DNA from: Mycobacterium montefiorense
GTDB taxonomy: Bacteria > Actinomycetota > Actinomycetes > Mycobacteriales > Mycobacteriaceae
Direction of reading: 5' to 3'
Length of the DNA: 64,000 nucleotides
Assembly (NCBI RefSeq): GCF_003112775.1
Contig: NZ_BFCH01000018.1
Span: forward strand, 858,362 to 922,361
The notes beneath the pieces were generated by a model. The model made no database searches, was not told the DNA's origin, and saw only the letters and a program-made list of their open reading frames with translations. The position numbers were made by a program, and so were the translations under genes. Shown here piece by piece: positions 45,966 to 54,397 of this stretch (positions are counted from its first letter, which is position 1; each line of letters opens with the position of its first letter).

Positions 45966-46298
45966 TGGCCCACTCCTCGATACGAAGTCTTCTAGTCGTG
46001 TGTCTTGTGCCAAATAAACCACTGCAGCACCGCTGTTGGGAAGCATTGACACAACTTCGACCGACCAAATTGCAACATGTTCACCGGTGATGAGTTCCGG
46101 GCATCGCCGTCAGCGACTTCGTGAGTCTTGGCGGGGTCGTCCAAGCACCGGGCGGCCCGGGGCAGGACACCGGCGGCGGTGGGCCGGCGAAGACGGCGCA
46201 CGAACGGCCTTGTGGCGCGCGGCGCAATCGATATGCTTTGGTCCAGGTCACCGCCACACCGACGGACCAGGTGACGCTCACGCGAAGGGGTGTAGCGA
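45966..46298. other. Intergenic region, no gene supported
   Basis: 333 bp between divergent cyp125-like and the secreted-protein gene. Open frames run through it on both strands but end in the neighbours and show no domain. A GGTCCAGGTCACC / GGACCAGGTGACG pair near 46239-46275 is the only repeat noticed. Confidence 0.45.
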
Positions 46299-46697
46299 AT
46301 GATTCGCGAACTAATCGGCGTCGCTGCGATCACGGCTAGTGCCGTCGCAGTGGCACCGTCTGCAGCAGCCGGTTACGAGGGCGACGTGCCAGGGATGAAC
46401 TATCAGGCTTCGTTGGGTGCGCCGTGCGATAACTACGAAAGCTTCATCTTCGGACGCGGCCCCAGCGGTCAGGCCGAAGCGTGTCATTTCCCGCCGCCTA
46501 ACCAGTTCCCCGCGGCGACCACCGGGTACTGGGTGATCTCGTATCCGCTGTTTGGAGTCCAGCAGGCTGGCGCGAAGTGCCCCGGCCCGCAGACCGCGGC
46601 ACAGTCGGACCGCGGACTTCCAATGCTCTGCCTGGGAGCTCAAGGGTGGCAGGAAGGTTGGTTCACCGGCGCAGGTTTCTTCCCGCCTGCCGGATAA
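46299..46697 (+). CDS. Secreted Cys-containing protein (Rv1891-like)
   Basis: A 132-aa protein with a signal peptide (IRELIGVAAITASAVAVAPSAAAG) and a short mature domain with four Cys (APCDNYES, EACHFPPP, AKCPGPQ, MLCLGAQ), so probably disulfide-bonded and extracellular. A good GAAGGGG ribosome-binding site lies 8 nt before the ATG. Only mycobacterial relatives are known to me; function unknown. The next gene starts 5 bp after its stop. Confidence 0.78.
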   Translation: MIRELIGVAAITASAVAVAPSAAAGYEGDVPGMNYQASLGAPCDNYESFIFGRGPSGQAEACHFPPPNQFPAATTGYWVISYPLFGVQQAGAKCPGPQTAAQSDRGLPMLCLGAQGWQEGWFTGAGFFPPAG

Positions 46698-46702
46698 CGA
46701 CC

Positions 46703-46993
46703 ATGCGCGAACGCCGGCCGGCTCAAAGCCCGATTCCACGATGGCTGCGCTTCGTGCTGACGTTCGACCGCGCCGGCTCTGCCTGGTACATCGGGACCGG
46801 GTTCTTCTTCGCTCCGGTGCTCGCGGTGCTATCGCCGTGGCCCAGCGTCACCGCCGCGCTGTGGGCGGTTATCGGATTGGCGGGCCTGTGGCTCGGTCTG
46901 CTCGGCATCGCGATGGCTGTGGGGTTGGCGCAGGTGCTGCGTTCCGGCGCCGAAATCCCCGAGGACTACTGGCGCACCCTGGTCGATTACTGA
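46703..46993 (+). CDS. Small membrane protein (Rv1892-like)
   Basis: A 96-aa protein with two TM helices (about AWYIGTGFFFAPVLAVLSPWP and VTAALWAVIGLAGLWLGLLGI) and a basic N-terminus. The ATG at 46703 is 5 bp after the Rv1891-like stop; no strong SD, so translational coupling is likely. Function unknown. Confidence 0.75.
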   Translation: MRERRPAQSPIPRWLRFVLTFDRAGSAWYIGTGFFFAPVLAVLSPWPSVTAALWAVIGLAGLWLGLLGIAMAVGLAQVLRSGAEIPEDYWRTLVDY

Positions 46994-47047
46994 CCCTCTA
47001 GAGTCGTAGCCAAGTTCTTTTCAAGTCCGCAACGATAGGAGACTCCG

Positions 47048-47272
47048 GTGGCGATCAACCCCAAAGACGCCGTGGACGCGGTCAAGGACATCGCGACCAA
47101 CGCAGTCGAAAAGGCTTCAGACATCGTCGAAAACGCCAGCGATATCATCCGAGGCGACCTCAAGGGCGGGGTCAGCGGCATCGTCGAGAATTCGATCGAT
47201 ATCGCGACTCACGCCGTCGAGAAAACCAAGGAAGTCTTCTCCGGCGGTAAGTACGACGTAGACGAGGACTAG
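47048..47272 (+). CDS. Small helical protein of 74 aa (Rv1893-like)
   Basis: GTG start with TAGGAGACTCC upstream. The protein is built of repeated amphipathic helices with a recurring (A/E)-x-A-(S/V)-D-I-(V/I)-E-N pattern, for example KDIATNAVEKASDIVENASDI and ENSIDIATHAVEKTKEV. The acidic C-terminus is YDVDED. Probably a cytosolic coiled-coil or CsbD-like stress protein, but no function is proven. It precedes the convergent nitronate monooxygenase gene. Confidence 0.77.
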   Translation: MAINPKDAVDAVKDIATNAVEKASDIVENASDIIRGDLKGGVSGIVENSIDIATHAVEKTKEVFSGGKYDVDED

Positions 47273-47278
47273 CCGCCG

Positions 47279-48409
47279 TTAGACGGCGGCAGCCTCGTTG
47301 AGTTCGTCGAGCCGGTTCGTCGCCTCCAGGTACTCCTGCACCCAGCGTTCGATCACGGTCGACGTCTTCTCCACCTTGTTGAACTGCCCGACAACCTGAC
47401 CGACCGGGTTGAACGCCACGTCGACGGACTCGTTGGGGTACCTGTTCGTCGCCCGCACGGCCATGCCGGAAACCATGTACTGCAACGGCATACCGAGTGG
47501 CTTCGGGTTGTCCGGGTTCTCCCACGCCTCGGTCCAGTCGTTGCGCAGCATGCGTGCCGGCTTGCCGGTGAACGAACGGCTACGCACGGTGTCGCGGCTA
47601 CCGGCCTTCACGTACGCGGCCTGTTGAACCGGGGTGTTCGAGGATTCCTCAACCATCAGCCACTGCGAGCCGGTCCACGCGCCCTGGCAGCCCAGCGCCA
47701 GCGCCGCGGCGATTTGCTGGCCGCTACCGATGCCACCGGCACCAAGGACGGGGACCGGAGCCACCTCCTTGACGACCTGCGGCCACAGCACCACTGAGCC
47801 CACCTCGCCGCAGTGTCCGCCGGCCTCGCCACCCTGGGCGATGATGATGTCGACGCCCGCGTCGGCGTGTTTGCGTGCCTGCGAGGGGGAGCCACACAGC
47901 GCGGCAACCTTGAGTCCGGCGTCGTGGATGTGTTTGATCATGTCCGCCGGCGGAGTGCCGAGCGCGTTGGCGATCATCTTCACCTTCGGGTGCTTGAGCG
48001 CCATCTCGACCTGGGGCGTGGCTGTCGCCTCGGTCCACCCGAGCAGCTGCAGAGTGTCGCCGTCGCTGTCCTCGACCGGCACGCCATGATCGGCGAGGAT
48101 CTTCTTTCCAAAGTCCAGGTACTCCTGCGGAACCATCTTGCGCAGCGTCTCGGCAAGCTCTTCGGCGGACTGGTTCGAGTCCATCCCCTCGTACTTGTTT
48201 GGGATGACGATGTCGACGCCATACGGGTGGTCGCCGATGTTCTCGTCAATCCAGTTGAGCTCGATCTCGAGCTGCTCAGGCGTGAAGCCGACCGCTCCGA
48301 GCACGCCGAACCCCCCGGCCTTGCTGACCGCCACCACGACATCGCGACAGTGCGTGAAGGCGAAGATCGGGAACTCGATGCCGAGTTCGTCGCAAATAGG
48401 GGTGTGCAT
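47279..48409 (-). CDS. Nitronate monooxygenase / 2-nitropropane dioxygenase-like (Rv1894c-like)
   Basis: A 376-aa FMN-binding TIM-barrel enzyme. Features: FGVLGAVGFTPEQL, GEAGGHCGEVG (the active-site His/Gly-rich loop) and PVLGAGGIGSGQQIAAALALGCQGAWTG for the phosphate site. It oxidises nitronates such as propionate-3-nitronate, or has a related redox role. A perfect KstR-type box lies 27 bp upstream of its ATG; I recall Rv1894c being in the KstR (cholesterol) regulon. Confidence 0.93.
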   Translation of the reverse strand: MHTPICDELGIEFPIFAFTHCRDVVVAVSKAGGFGVLGAVGFTPEQLEIELNWIDENIGDHPYGVDIVIPNKYEGMDSNQSAEELAETLRKMVPQEYLDFGKKILADHGVPVEDSDGDTLQLLGWTEATATPQVEMALKHPKVKMIANALGTPPADMIKHIHDAGLKVAALCGSPSQARKHADAGVDIIIAQGGEAGGHCGEVGSVVLWPQVVKEVAPVPVLGAGGIGSGQQIAAALALGCQGAWTGSQWLMVEESSNTPVQQAAYVKAGSRDTVRSRSFTGKPARMLRNDWTEAWENPDNPKPLGMPLQYMVSGMAVRATNRYPNESVDVAFNPVGQVVGQFNKVEKTSTVIERWVQEYLEATNRLDELNEAAAV

Positions 48410-48435
48410 TACAACTCCTGGGATGCTGGCCGAAT

Positions 48436-48449
48436 TGGAACGTGTTCTA
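48436..48449. promoter_or_regulatory. KstR-type box before the nitronate monooxygenase gene
   Basis: TGGAACGTGTTCTA fits TnnAACnnGTTnnA exactly, 27 bp upstream of the start at 48409. Together with the box at 25072-25085 it suggests two sterol-responsive genes in this window. Confidence 0.75.
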
Positions 48450-48526
48450 GTTTAGTACGCGCGCCCATGACGTGGCCAGCGGCCCCTGACTAACGCCCTG
48501 CAACTACGACGTGTCGCTGCCACGTG

Positions 48527-48991
48527 TCACAGAGTCAGCGTGCGGGCCACCCACAGCACCAGGAACGCGAACATGCACCCGACACAGACCAGGTGATCGC
48601 GGCAGACCGACCGCGCCAGACGGCTTTGTTCGGGCACGCTATCGCTGCGATGGCCGAGCCGAACCGCGTCGGGAACCGTCTGCGTCAATGCCAGCATCGC
48701 CGGGATACCGCCAAGCCCGGCCGACAACACCAGCAGCCAGGCCGGGTCTCGTCCCAGGGTTGCCTGAAAACCTAACGCGCCCAATAAAATCAACATAACC
48801 AGGGCTATCAGGCGGCTCATCGGTCGCGACGTCGTGGTCGCGCGGTGGTAGTAGCCCGCGATGGAAGCCAGCACCGGTTCGGGCAATTCGTCGCCGGAGG
48901 TTCGGTGCCCGAAAACCTGGACGTCGAAAATCAAATCCATCCACAGGACAGCGAAAAGGAACCCGCTGCAAGCCGTCAGTAAGACCGCCAT
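48527..48991 (-). CDS. Membrane protein of unknown function (4 TM)
   Basis: A 154-aa protein with about four TM helices (MAVLLTACSGFLFAVLWMDLIF, MSRLIALVMLILLGALGF, AWLLVLSAGLGGIPAMLAL, VCVGCMFAFLVLWVARTL). The ATG at 48991 has GGGAGGTGA 8 nt upstream and is preferred to the longer frame to 49105. No family recognised. Confidence 0.7.
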   Translation of the reverse strand: MAVLLTACSGFLFAVLWMDLIFDVQVFGHRTSGDELPEPVLASIAGYYHRATTTSRPMSRLIALVMLILLGALGFQATLGRDPAWLLVLSAGLGGIPAMLALTQTVPDAVRLGHRSDSVPEQSRLARSVCRDHLVCVGCMFAFLVLWVARTLTL

Positions 48992-49193
48992 GGCGCCTAT
49001 CACCTCCCGTCGACCGCTTGGCGTCGTTCCATTGTTTCCCAGCAGCCGAAACACGGCATGCGTACGCTGAAACCACTTGCACCACTTGCATTTCAGCGGT
49101 GTCAACGCGAGCGCTTCGGTCGGTGGGCGGTCGCACTATCCGAACATAGGTTCGATGGGTTGCGCTGTGATCCAGGAGGACTACGAGGCCCAG

Positions 49194-50225
49194 TCAGGCT
49201 TGCTGGGCCGATGGCTGGTGCTGGGTGATGCAGTGAATCCCGCCGCCTCGTTCGAATAATGGCCGTGCGTCTACTGGCACCACTTTCCGGCCAGGGTATT
49301 GCTCCGCCAGGACGGCCAGCGCGGAGGCGTCCGTAACGTCGCCAAAGCTGCAGGCAATGACCCCGCCGTTGACCACCAGGTGGTTGATATAGCTGTAGTC
49401 GACGAATCCGTCAGCGTCGGCGAGAGTTGCGGGGGCGGGCATCTCAGTGATCTCCCACGATCTCCCCGCAGCGTCGTGGCTGGCCTCCAGCACAGCACGA
49501 ATCTCTTGGCAGACAAGATAATCCGGATGTGCAGCGTCGCGCTGGGTGTGCAGCAAGAGTCGGCCCGGCGAGGTGATAGCGGCGACGATGTCGACGTGCC
49601 CACGGGTGCCGAAACGTTCAGCGTCCCGAGCCAGCCCCCGGGGCAGCCAGACCGCGTGGGTTGCCCCGATCGCGCCGGCTAGCTCGGCTTCTACGTCCGC
49701 ACGCGTCATGCCTGGGTTGCGGCGCGGGTCACGCTGCACGGTCTCGGTGACCAGGACGGTGCCCTCGCCATCGACTTGAATGCCGCCACCCTCGTTGACC
49801 AGGGGCGAATCGACGGTCGGAGTGCCGGCAAGCCCTGCCACGAATCGGCCGATGTTCGCGTCGCGGTCCCATCGAGCCCAGTCCTGAGCGCCCCAGCCGT
49901 TGAACGACCAGTCGACTGCGACCACGGATCCGTCGTCAGCATGCACGAACGTCGGACCGATGTCACGCATCCAGGCATCGTCCAACGGCGCCTCGACGAT
50001 GCTGAGATCTGCCGAAAGGTAGTGCCTGGCCACCGCGCGCTCGCCCGGATCAATGACCACCGTCACCGGTTCGAACTCGGCAACAGCATGAGCCACCGCC
50101 GCCCATGTCGCGCGCGCCTCATGTCTTGCCTGCCTGTTGTTCCCCAGTGAATAACCTTCGCAAGGGAACGCCATCCAGACCCGATCCTGCGGCGCCGATT
50201 CTGCCGGCATGCGATAACCGTTCAA
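49194..50225 (-). CDS. Agmatine deiminase family protein
   Basis: A 343-aa guanidine-modifying-fold enzyme; agmatine deiminase makes N-carbamoylputrescine and ammonia from agmatine. The N-terminal NGYRMPAESAPQDRVWMAFP, mid-protein DDAWMRDIGPTF and EGGGIQVDGEG, RGHVDIVAAI (catalytic His) and the C-terminal GGGIHCITQHQP (catalytic Cys) fit the family. The TTG at 50225 is chosen: it overlaps the amidase stop as TTGA, giving translational coupling, and gives the usual NGYRMPAE N-terminus. Product handling would need an N-carbamoylputrescine amidase; the adjacent amidase may do this. Confidence 0.88.
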   Translation of the reverse strand: MNGYRMPAESAPQDRVWMAFPCEGYSLGNNRQARHEARATWAAVAHAVAEFEPVTVVIDPGERAVARHYLSADLSIVEAPLDDAWMRDIGPTFVHADDGSVVAVDWSFNGWGAQDWARWDRDANIGRFVAGLAGTPTVDSPLVNEGGGIQVDGEGTVLVTETVQRDPRRNPGMTRADVEAELAGAIGATHAVWLPRGLARDAERFGTRGHVDIVAAITSPGRLLLHTQRDAAHPDYLVCQEIRAVLEASHDAAGRSWEITEMPAPATLADADGFVDYSYINHLVVNGGVIACSFGDVTDASALAVLAEQYPGRKVVPVDARPLFERGGGIHCITQHQPSAQQA

Positions 50226-51976
50226 TTGTCCGCCATCTTTTCGTTGGAAGATCGAGGTCCCAGTGCCGGTGTCCGCGGGGGCGCGGTACGCCGCGCGCCG
50301 GTGGCCTCGAACGCCGCGGCGATCGCCAGTAGGGCCGTGTCGTCGTATGCGCGACCGGCGAAGGTCAGTCCGGCCGGCATAGCGATGTCGGCCATGATGC
50401 CCATCGGCACAGTGACAGTGGGGATTCCCAGGTGTCGTGGCACCAGATTCCCATTCGCGACCCACACGCCGTTACGCCAGCCAAGATCGGCGGCCACAAC
50501 GTTGACGTCCATGTCGGCGCGGCCAACATCGGCGACGGCGGGAAAGACCACAGCATCAAGACCTTGTTGGTCCATCCACTCTTCGAGATCTACCCGGCGA
50601 GTCTCCTCCAAACCCCGCAACCCTTCCGCCAGGTGTGGGATATCGCGGAAAGACTCGATGGGATGGTCCTTCAAGAAGGCAGGGTAAGTAGTGATGTCAT
50701 CACCGAACCCCTCTGCACGATCCGGCAATGCCTCTGGCGGATGAACCCAGATCAAGCTGCCGTCCACGTCGACGAGCCGGTTCAGGTTTGGATCACCATT
50801 GGCACAAAGGAAGTCGTCCCACGCCCACGCTGACAGATCCCGGGTTTCGTGATCGAGAAATCCGCTGCTGACTAGACCTCGGTTTCTGATCGTCGGGGCA
50901 CCTGCGCGGTCGCCCTCGTAGTTGGATACCACCGGGAAATCAACCCGCACTACGTCCGCTCCAGCGCTCACGAGGTCTGCCTCGGCGACACGAAAAAGAT
51001 CCATCACCGATGCGCGGGTCTCGATACGCCGCCCGGTCGAACCGCCGATACCCGGCTGCTCGCCCGTTCCGGCATCCGGATCGGCATTCACATACATCCG
51101 TGGCACGCCGAACCTCTTGCCTGCCAAAAACTTCTGAGCCGTCCCGCGGTCGACTGGCCTCAGGGCCGGATAAGAGGCGGGCCGTACCGTCGACGCCCTT
51201 GGGATCGCGACCCAGGGCTGCATACGCCACAGATCCCCACGAGCATCCGGGTCGTCGGCGACAATGACATCGAGAACCTCGAGGAGGTCGGCCATCGTCC
51301 GGGTGTGCGGAACGACGACATCCATCGTGGGGACTAGGGGCCAGTTGCCCCGCACGGAAATCACCCCGCGCGACGGGGTATAGGCGCAGAGGGCGTTGTT
51401 CGTCGCCGGCGCCCGTCCGCTTGACCAGGTTTCCTCTCCGAGCCCGAACGCCGCAAAACTTGCCGCGGTCGCCGTTCCCGACCCATTCGATGAGCCAGAC
51501 CCGAACGCGGAAGTCAAGTAGTCACCGTTGTACGGGCTCTCGGCCCTGCCATAGAGACCGCGCTGCATGCCGCCATTGGCCATCGGAGGCATATTGGTAA
51601 GCCCGATCAAGACCGCACCGCCGGCCCGCAGCCGCTCAATCGCGAAGGCATCGCGCTGCGCGACCAAGTGCTCGAAAGCATGAGAGCCCGCCGCCGCGGT
51701 AAGACCTTTCACAAGGTAGCTGTCTTTAACGGTGTACGGGATCCCGTCGAGCGGGCCCAGCGTCTCGCCCTTGGACCGCCGCCCGTCCGAGGCCCGAGCT
51801 TCTTGCTGCGCATCCGGGTTGATCACCACCAACGCATTGAGCCGGGGGCCATTGCGGTCGTAAGCATCGATTCGTGCCAGGTAGCTCTCGACGAGGTCCT
51901 GGCTCGTCAGCCGGCCCTCTTCCAGGGCACGCCGCAGCTGCGCAATGTCTGCCTCGACCACATCGAACGCATTCAC
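50222..51976 (-). CDS. Amidase signature family enzyme
   Basis: A ~584-aa amidase. Ser-cisSer-Lys triad seen as Lys in DGIPYTVKDSY, the cis-Ser in the GSGSSNGSG loop and the nucleophile in EETWSSGRAPA; the latter is a variant of the usual DTGGS-IRxPA. It hydrolyses an amide or carbamoyl group. It is translationally coupled to agmatine deiminase. GTG 51976 has GGAG at 9 nt; GTG 51982 is also possible but too close. Canonical carbamoylputrescine amidases are nitrilases, so a role on agmatine products is an inference. Confidence 0.87.
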   Translation of the reverse strand: MNAFDVVEADIAQLRRALEEGRLTSQDLVESYLARIDAYDRNGPRLNALVVINPDAQQEARASDGRRSKGETLGPLDGIPYTVKDSYLVKGLTAAAGSHAFEHLVAQRDAFAIERLRAGGAVLIGLTNMPPMANGGMQRGLYGRAESPYNGDYLTSAFGSGSSNGSGTATAASFAAFGLGEETWSSGRAPATNNALCAYTPSRGVISVRGNWPLVPTMDVVVPHTRTMADLLEVLDVIVADDPDARGDLWRMQPWVAIPRASTVRPASYPALRPVDRGTAQKFLAGKRFGVPRMYVNADPDAGTGEQPGIGGSTGRRIETRASVMDLFRVAEADLVSAGADVVRVDFPVVSNYEGDRAGAPTIRNRGLVSSGFLDHETRDLSAWAWDDFLCANGDPNLNRLVDVDGSLIWVHPPEALPDRAEGFGDDITTYPAFLKDHPIESFRDIPHLAEGLRGLEETRRVDLEEWMDQQGLDAVVFPAVADVGRADMDVNVVAADLGWRNGVWVANGNLVPRHLGIPTVTVPMGIMADIAMPAGLTFAGRAYDDTALLAIAAAFEATGARRTAPPRTPALGPRSSNEKMADN

Positions 51977-52093
51977 CCGCACGCACTCCTGTCTCGATGG
52001 TCTCTACGAAGAGGCGACAGCCGCAGCGCCGCGTCCGCACTTCGGCAAATCGGCCGGCAAAACCGCTCAACGCCGTGAGTACGGCGGTTTCAT

Positions 52094-52672
52094 CTACTTG
52101 GCCGATCCGAGGCCGAGTTCAGATGCGCAATAGGTGCGGCCGATTTGCTTGATTTCGTCGGAGGACACGGCACGAGTCACCTTCTGCGCAGCCAGTCCAT
52201 CGATCATGGTCAGCAATCGCCACGCTGCCATTTTTGGGCGGGCGACCCGGAATTCCCCCGTCCCGCGGCCCACCCGCACGATCTCGGCGATCAACTCCAA
52301 CCACTCGACCGTCAGTGCATCCGCCTCGGCGGCCAGTGCTGGGTTTCGCCGGCCAAGGCTCCATGCCTCCAGCCACAGCGCGTTTGCGCCCATACTGCAG
52401 TCATCAAGCACGTAGTCGATCAACACATCGATCTTGTCTGCGGCCCCGCTGGCCGCGGCAACCCGCAGTCGAGCCTCATCCAGATCCGCCACTGCGGTGG
52501 CCCGGAACGCAGCGGCGACCAGCTGCTCGGCCGAGGAAAAGTAGTGGCTGACTAAGCCCGGTGTGACGCCAAGATCGCTGGCAACCTTGCGCAGCGTGAC
52601 CATGAAAAGCCCTTCGTCCCGACTAATCGCTACCGCCCTGGCCAGCAGCTCGCTGTGGCGTTCGGCGGGCAT
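52094..52672 (-). CDS. TetR-family regulator
   Basis: A 192-aa TetR-type repressor. The HTH is in TLRKVASDLGVTPGLVSHYFSS, followed by a helical ligand domain. Start taken as ATG 52672; a TTG further upstream is possible. It is divergent from the NCS1 permease gene, with twin palindromes between them, and is likely the local repressor of the permease and, by the reverse transcript, the amidase-deiminase genes. Confidence 0.86.
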   Translation of the reverse strand: MPAERHSELLARAVAISRDEGLFMVTLRKVASDLGVTPGLVSHYFSSAEQLVAAAFRATAVADLDEARLRVAAASGAADKIDVLIDYVLDDCSMGANALWLEAWSLGRRNPALAAEADALTVEWLELIAEIVRVGRGTGEFRVARPKMAAWRLLTMIDGLAAQKVTRAVSSDEIKQIGRTYCASELGLGSAK

Positions 52673-52742
52673 CTTCCGACGGGCGTCCGTCGTGGCAGTC
52701 CAAGTCAATTTCGCTGATCCTCTTGAAGCAGGCGGTGCTCTA

Positions 52743-52779
52743 TTGAACACTGCATCAACCCTATTGAATCATCTGTCAA
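52743..52779. promoter_or_regulatory. Twin TTGA-N8-TCAA palindromes, 21 bp apart
   Basis: TTGAACACTGCATCAA (52743-52758) and TTGAATCATCTGTCAA (52764-52779): the same half-sites with exactly two helical turns between them, also seen as repeated CTATTGAA. They lie 13-49 bp upstream of the permease ATG. Fits two TetR dimers binding on one DNA face. Confidence 0.62.
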
Positions 52780-52791
52780 CAACGGAGGTCA

Positions 52792-54246
52792 ATGACCATT
52801 GTGCCGAGCGCAGCCGATCCCACGCCCTCCGAAGATCGCTTCGGCCACGTCGAGGCAAAAGGTGTCGAATACCTGCCGGAGTCTGAGCGCGATTCCCGGC
52901 CGCGGAATATGCTTGCCGTTTTCTTCGGCGGTAATCTGGCCTTTTCTGTAATCGTGTTCGGCTGGCTGCCAATAACATTCGGCCTCAGCTGGATCGGTGC
53001 TGTCACTGCTAGCGCTGCCGGGATAACCCTCGGCACCCTGCTCATTGCGCCGATGGCGCTGATGGGCCCACGCACAGGCACGAACAACACGGTGTCCAGC
53101 GGCGCCCACTTCGGGGTGACCGGCCGACTGATCGGGTCAACACTGACCCTGATGTTCGCCCTGGCATACGCCGCGATCGCCGTCTGGACTTCGGGGGATG
53201 CGCTCATTGTGGCGTCTCATCGGCTGTTCGGAACGCCCGTCAACCACGGCATGCTCGCAATCGGCTATGGCATCATCGCCGCAGAGATCGTCGTGGTCGC
53301 CCTCTTCGGCCACGGCACGGTGGTGGCGTTGCAGAAGTTCGTCCTGCCTATCGTCGGGATACTGCTGTTGCTTGGCTTCATGGCTTTCGGCGGCAAGTTT
53401 GAATCGAACGCTGGCGGCGACGGCCACTACCTTCTTGTCGGGTTCTGGCAAACCTGGGCCCTTGCCGTCGCCATGGCCGCTGGCGGCCCCCTCTCGTATG
53501 CCCCGACGCTCGGTGACTACAGCCGCCGGATTTCCCGTAGCAAGTTCAGCGATCGCTCGGTGGTCATCGCCACAATGGGCGGCATCTTCTTCGGACTCTT
53601 GCTCACCGCCGCGTTCGGATCGTTTACCGCTTCGACCTTCACCACGCTTGGCGACTCATACGTCGCCGACCTGGTCGCTGAATCGCCCGACTGGTACGTG
53701 GTGCCCATCGTGCTCATCGCTCTGGCCGGCGGCTTGGGACAAGGGGTGTTGAACGTCTTCGATCTAGAAGCGCTCATCCCGAGGCTGAAGCGGGTACAGA
53801 CCACGTTGATAACGTCGGGGCTGGCCGTGGTGCTGCTGTACATCGGCGTGTTCGTGGTCAAGGCCGTCGACTCCATCACCGCGATGACGTTGGTGCTCAA
53901 CGGATTGGCCGCACCGTGGGTGGCAATCAACGTCGTCGGCTTTCTCGTCGCGCGGCGCGGCGAATACCACCCCGCTGATCTTCAGGTGTTCAACCAAGGA
54001 CGCCGCGGTGGCCGATACTGGTTCACCGGCGGCTGGAACCTGCGCGCCGTGATTCCGTGGCTCGCTGGGTCGCTATTCGGCATCCTTACGGTTGACACCT
54101 CGCTGTACCCCGGCCCCCTGGCATACCTCGCCAACGGCATCGATATCAGCCTCGTTGGATCGGCGGCCATCGCAGCAATCGGTTATCTCGCCGCATTGCG
54201 GATATGGCCCGAACGCGTGGCCCCGGTCGACGCCGACTCCTGCTAA
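52792..54246 (+). CDS. NCS1-family cytosine/purine permease-like transporter
   Basis: A 484-aa membrane protein with about 12 TM segments. NCS1 (CodB-like) features include FFGGNLAFSVIVFGWLPITFGLSW, APMALMGPRTGTNNTVSSGAHFGVTGR and PLSYAPTLGDYSRRIS. NCS1 transporters take up cytosine, allantoin, hydantoins or related compounds with H+ or Na+. The ATG has CGGAGGTCA upstream. Divergent TetR and the nearby amidase and deiminase suggest uptake of a nitrogen compound that these enzymes degrade. Confidence 0.88.
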   Translation: MTIVPSAADPTPSEDRFGHVEAKGVEYLPESERDSRPRNMLAVFFGGNLAFSVIVFGWLPITFGLSWIGAVTASAAGITLGTLLIAPMALMGPRTGTNNTVSSGAHFGVTGRLIGSTLTLMFALAYAAIAVWTSGDALIVASHRLFGTPVNHGMLAIGYGIIAAEIVVVALFGHGTVVALQKFVLPIVGILLLLGFMAFGGKFESNAGGDGHYLLVGFWQTWALAVAMAAGGPLSYAPTLGDYSRRISRSKFSDRSVVIATMGGIFFGLLLTAAFGSFTASTFTTLGDSYVADLVAESPDWYVVPIVLIALAGGLGQGVLNVFDLEALIPRLKRVQTTLITSGLAVVLLYIGVFVVKAVDSITAMTLVLNGLAAPWVAINVVGFLVARRGEYHPADLQVFNQGRRGGRYWFTGGWNLRAVIPWLAGSLFGILTVDTSLYPGPLAYLANGIDISLVGSAAIAAIGYLAALRIWPERVAPVDADSC

Positions 54247-54340
54247 CGCATCCTGGGGGACGCCGAAATCGAGATTGCGGTTGCTATGCGATGACGACTC
54301 TTGATCGGCTCCGTCGGCACCGGGTAGCGTAGTGCTGCCA

Positions 54341-54365
54341 ATTACGAAACGGTGAGTAGCGTAAT
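54341..54365 (+). promoter_or_regulatory. Inverted repeat before the Baeyer-Villiger monooxygenase gene
   Basis: ATTACG - 13 nt - CGTAAT, perfect 6-bp arms, 32 bp upstream of the monooxygenase ATG. Possible operator; no matching regulator nearby. Confidence 0.35.
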
Positions 54366-54397
54366 CGGAATCCCCGTCCACCGAAAGGATCGGCTCG

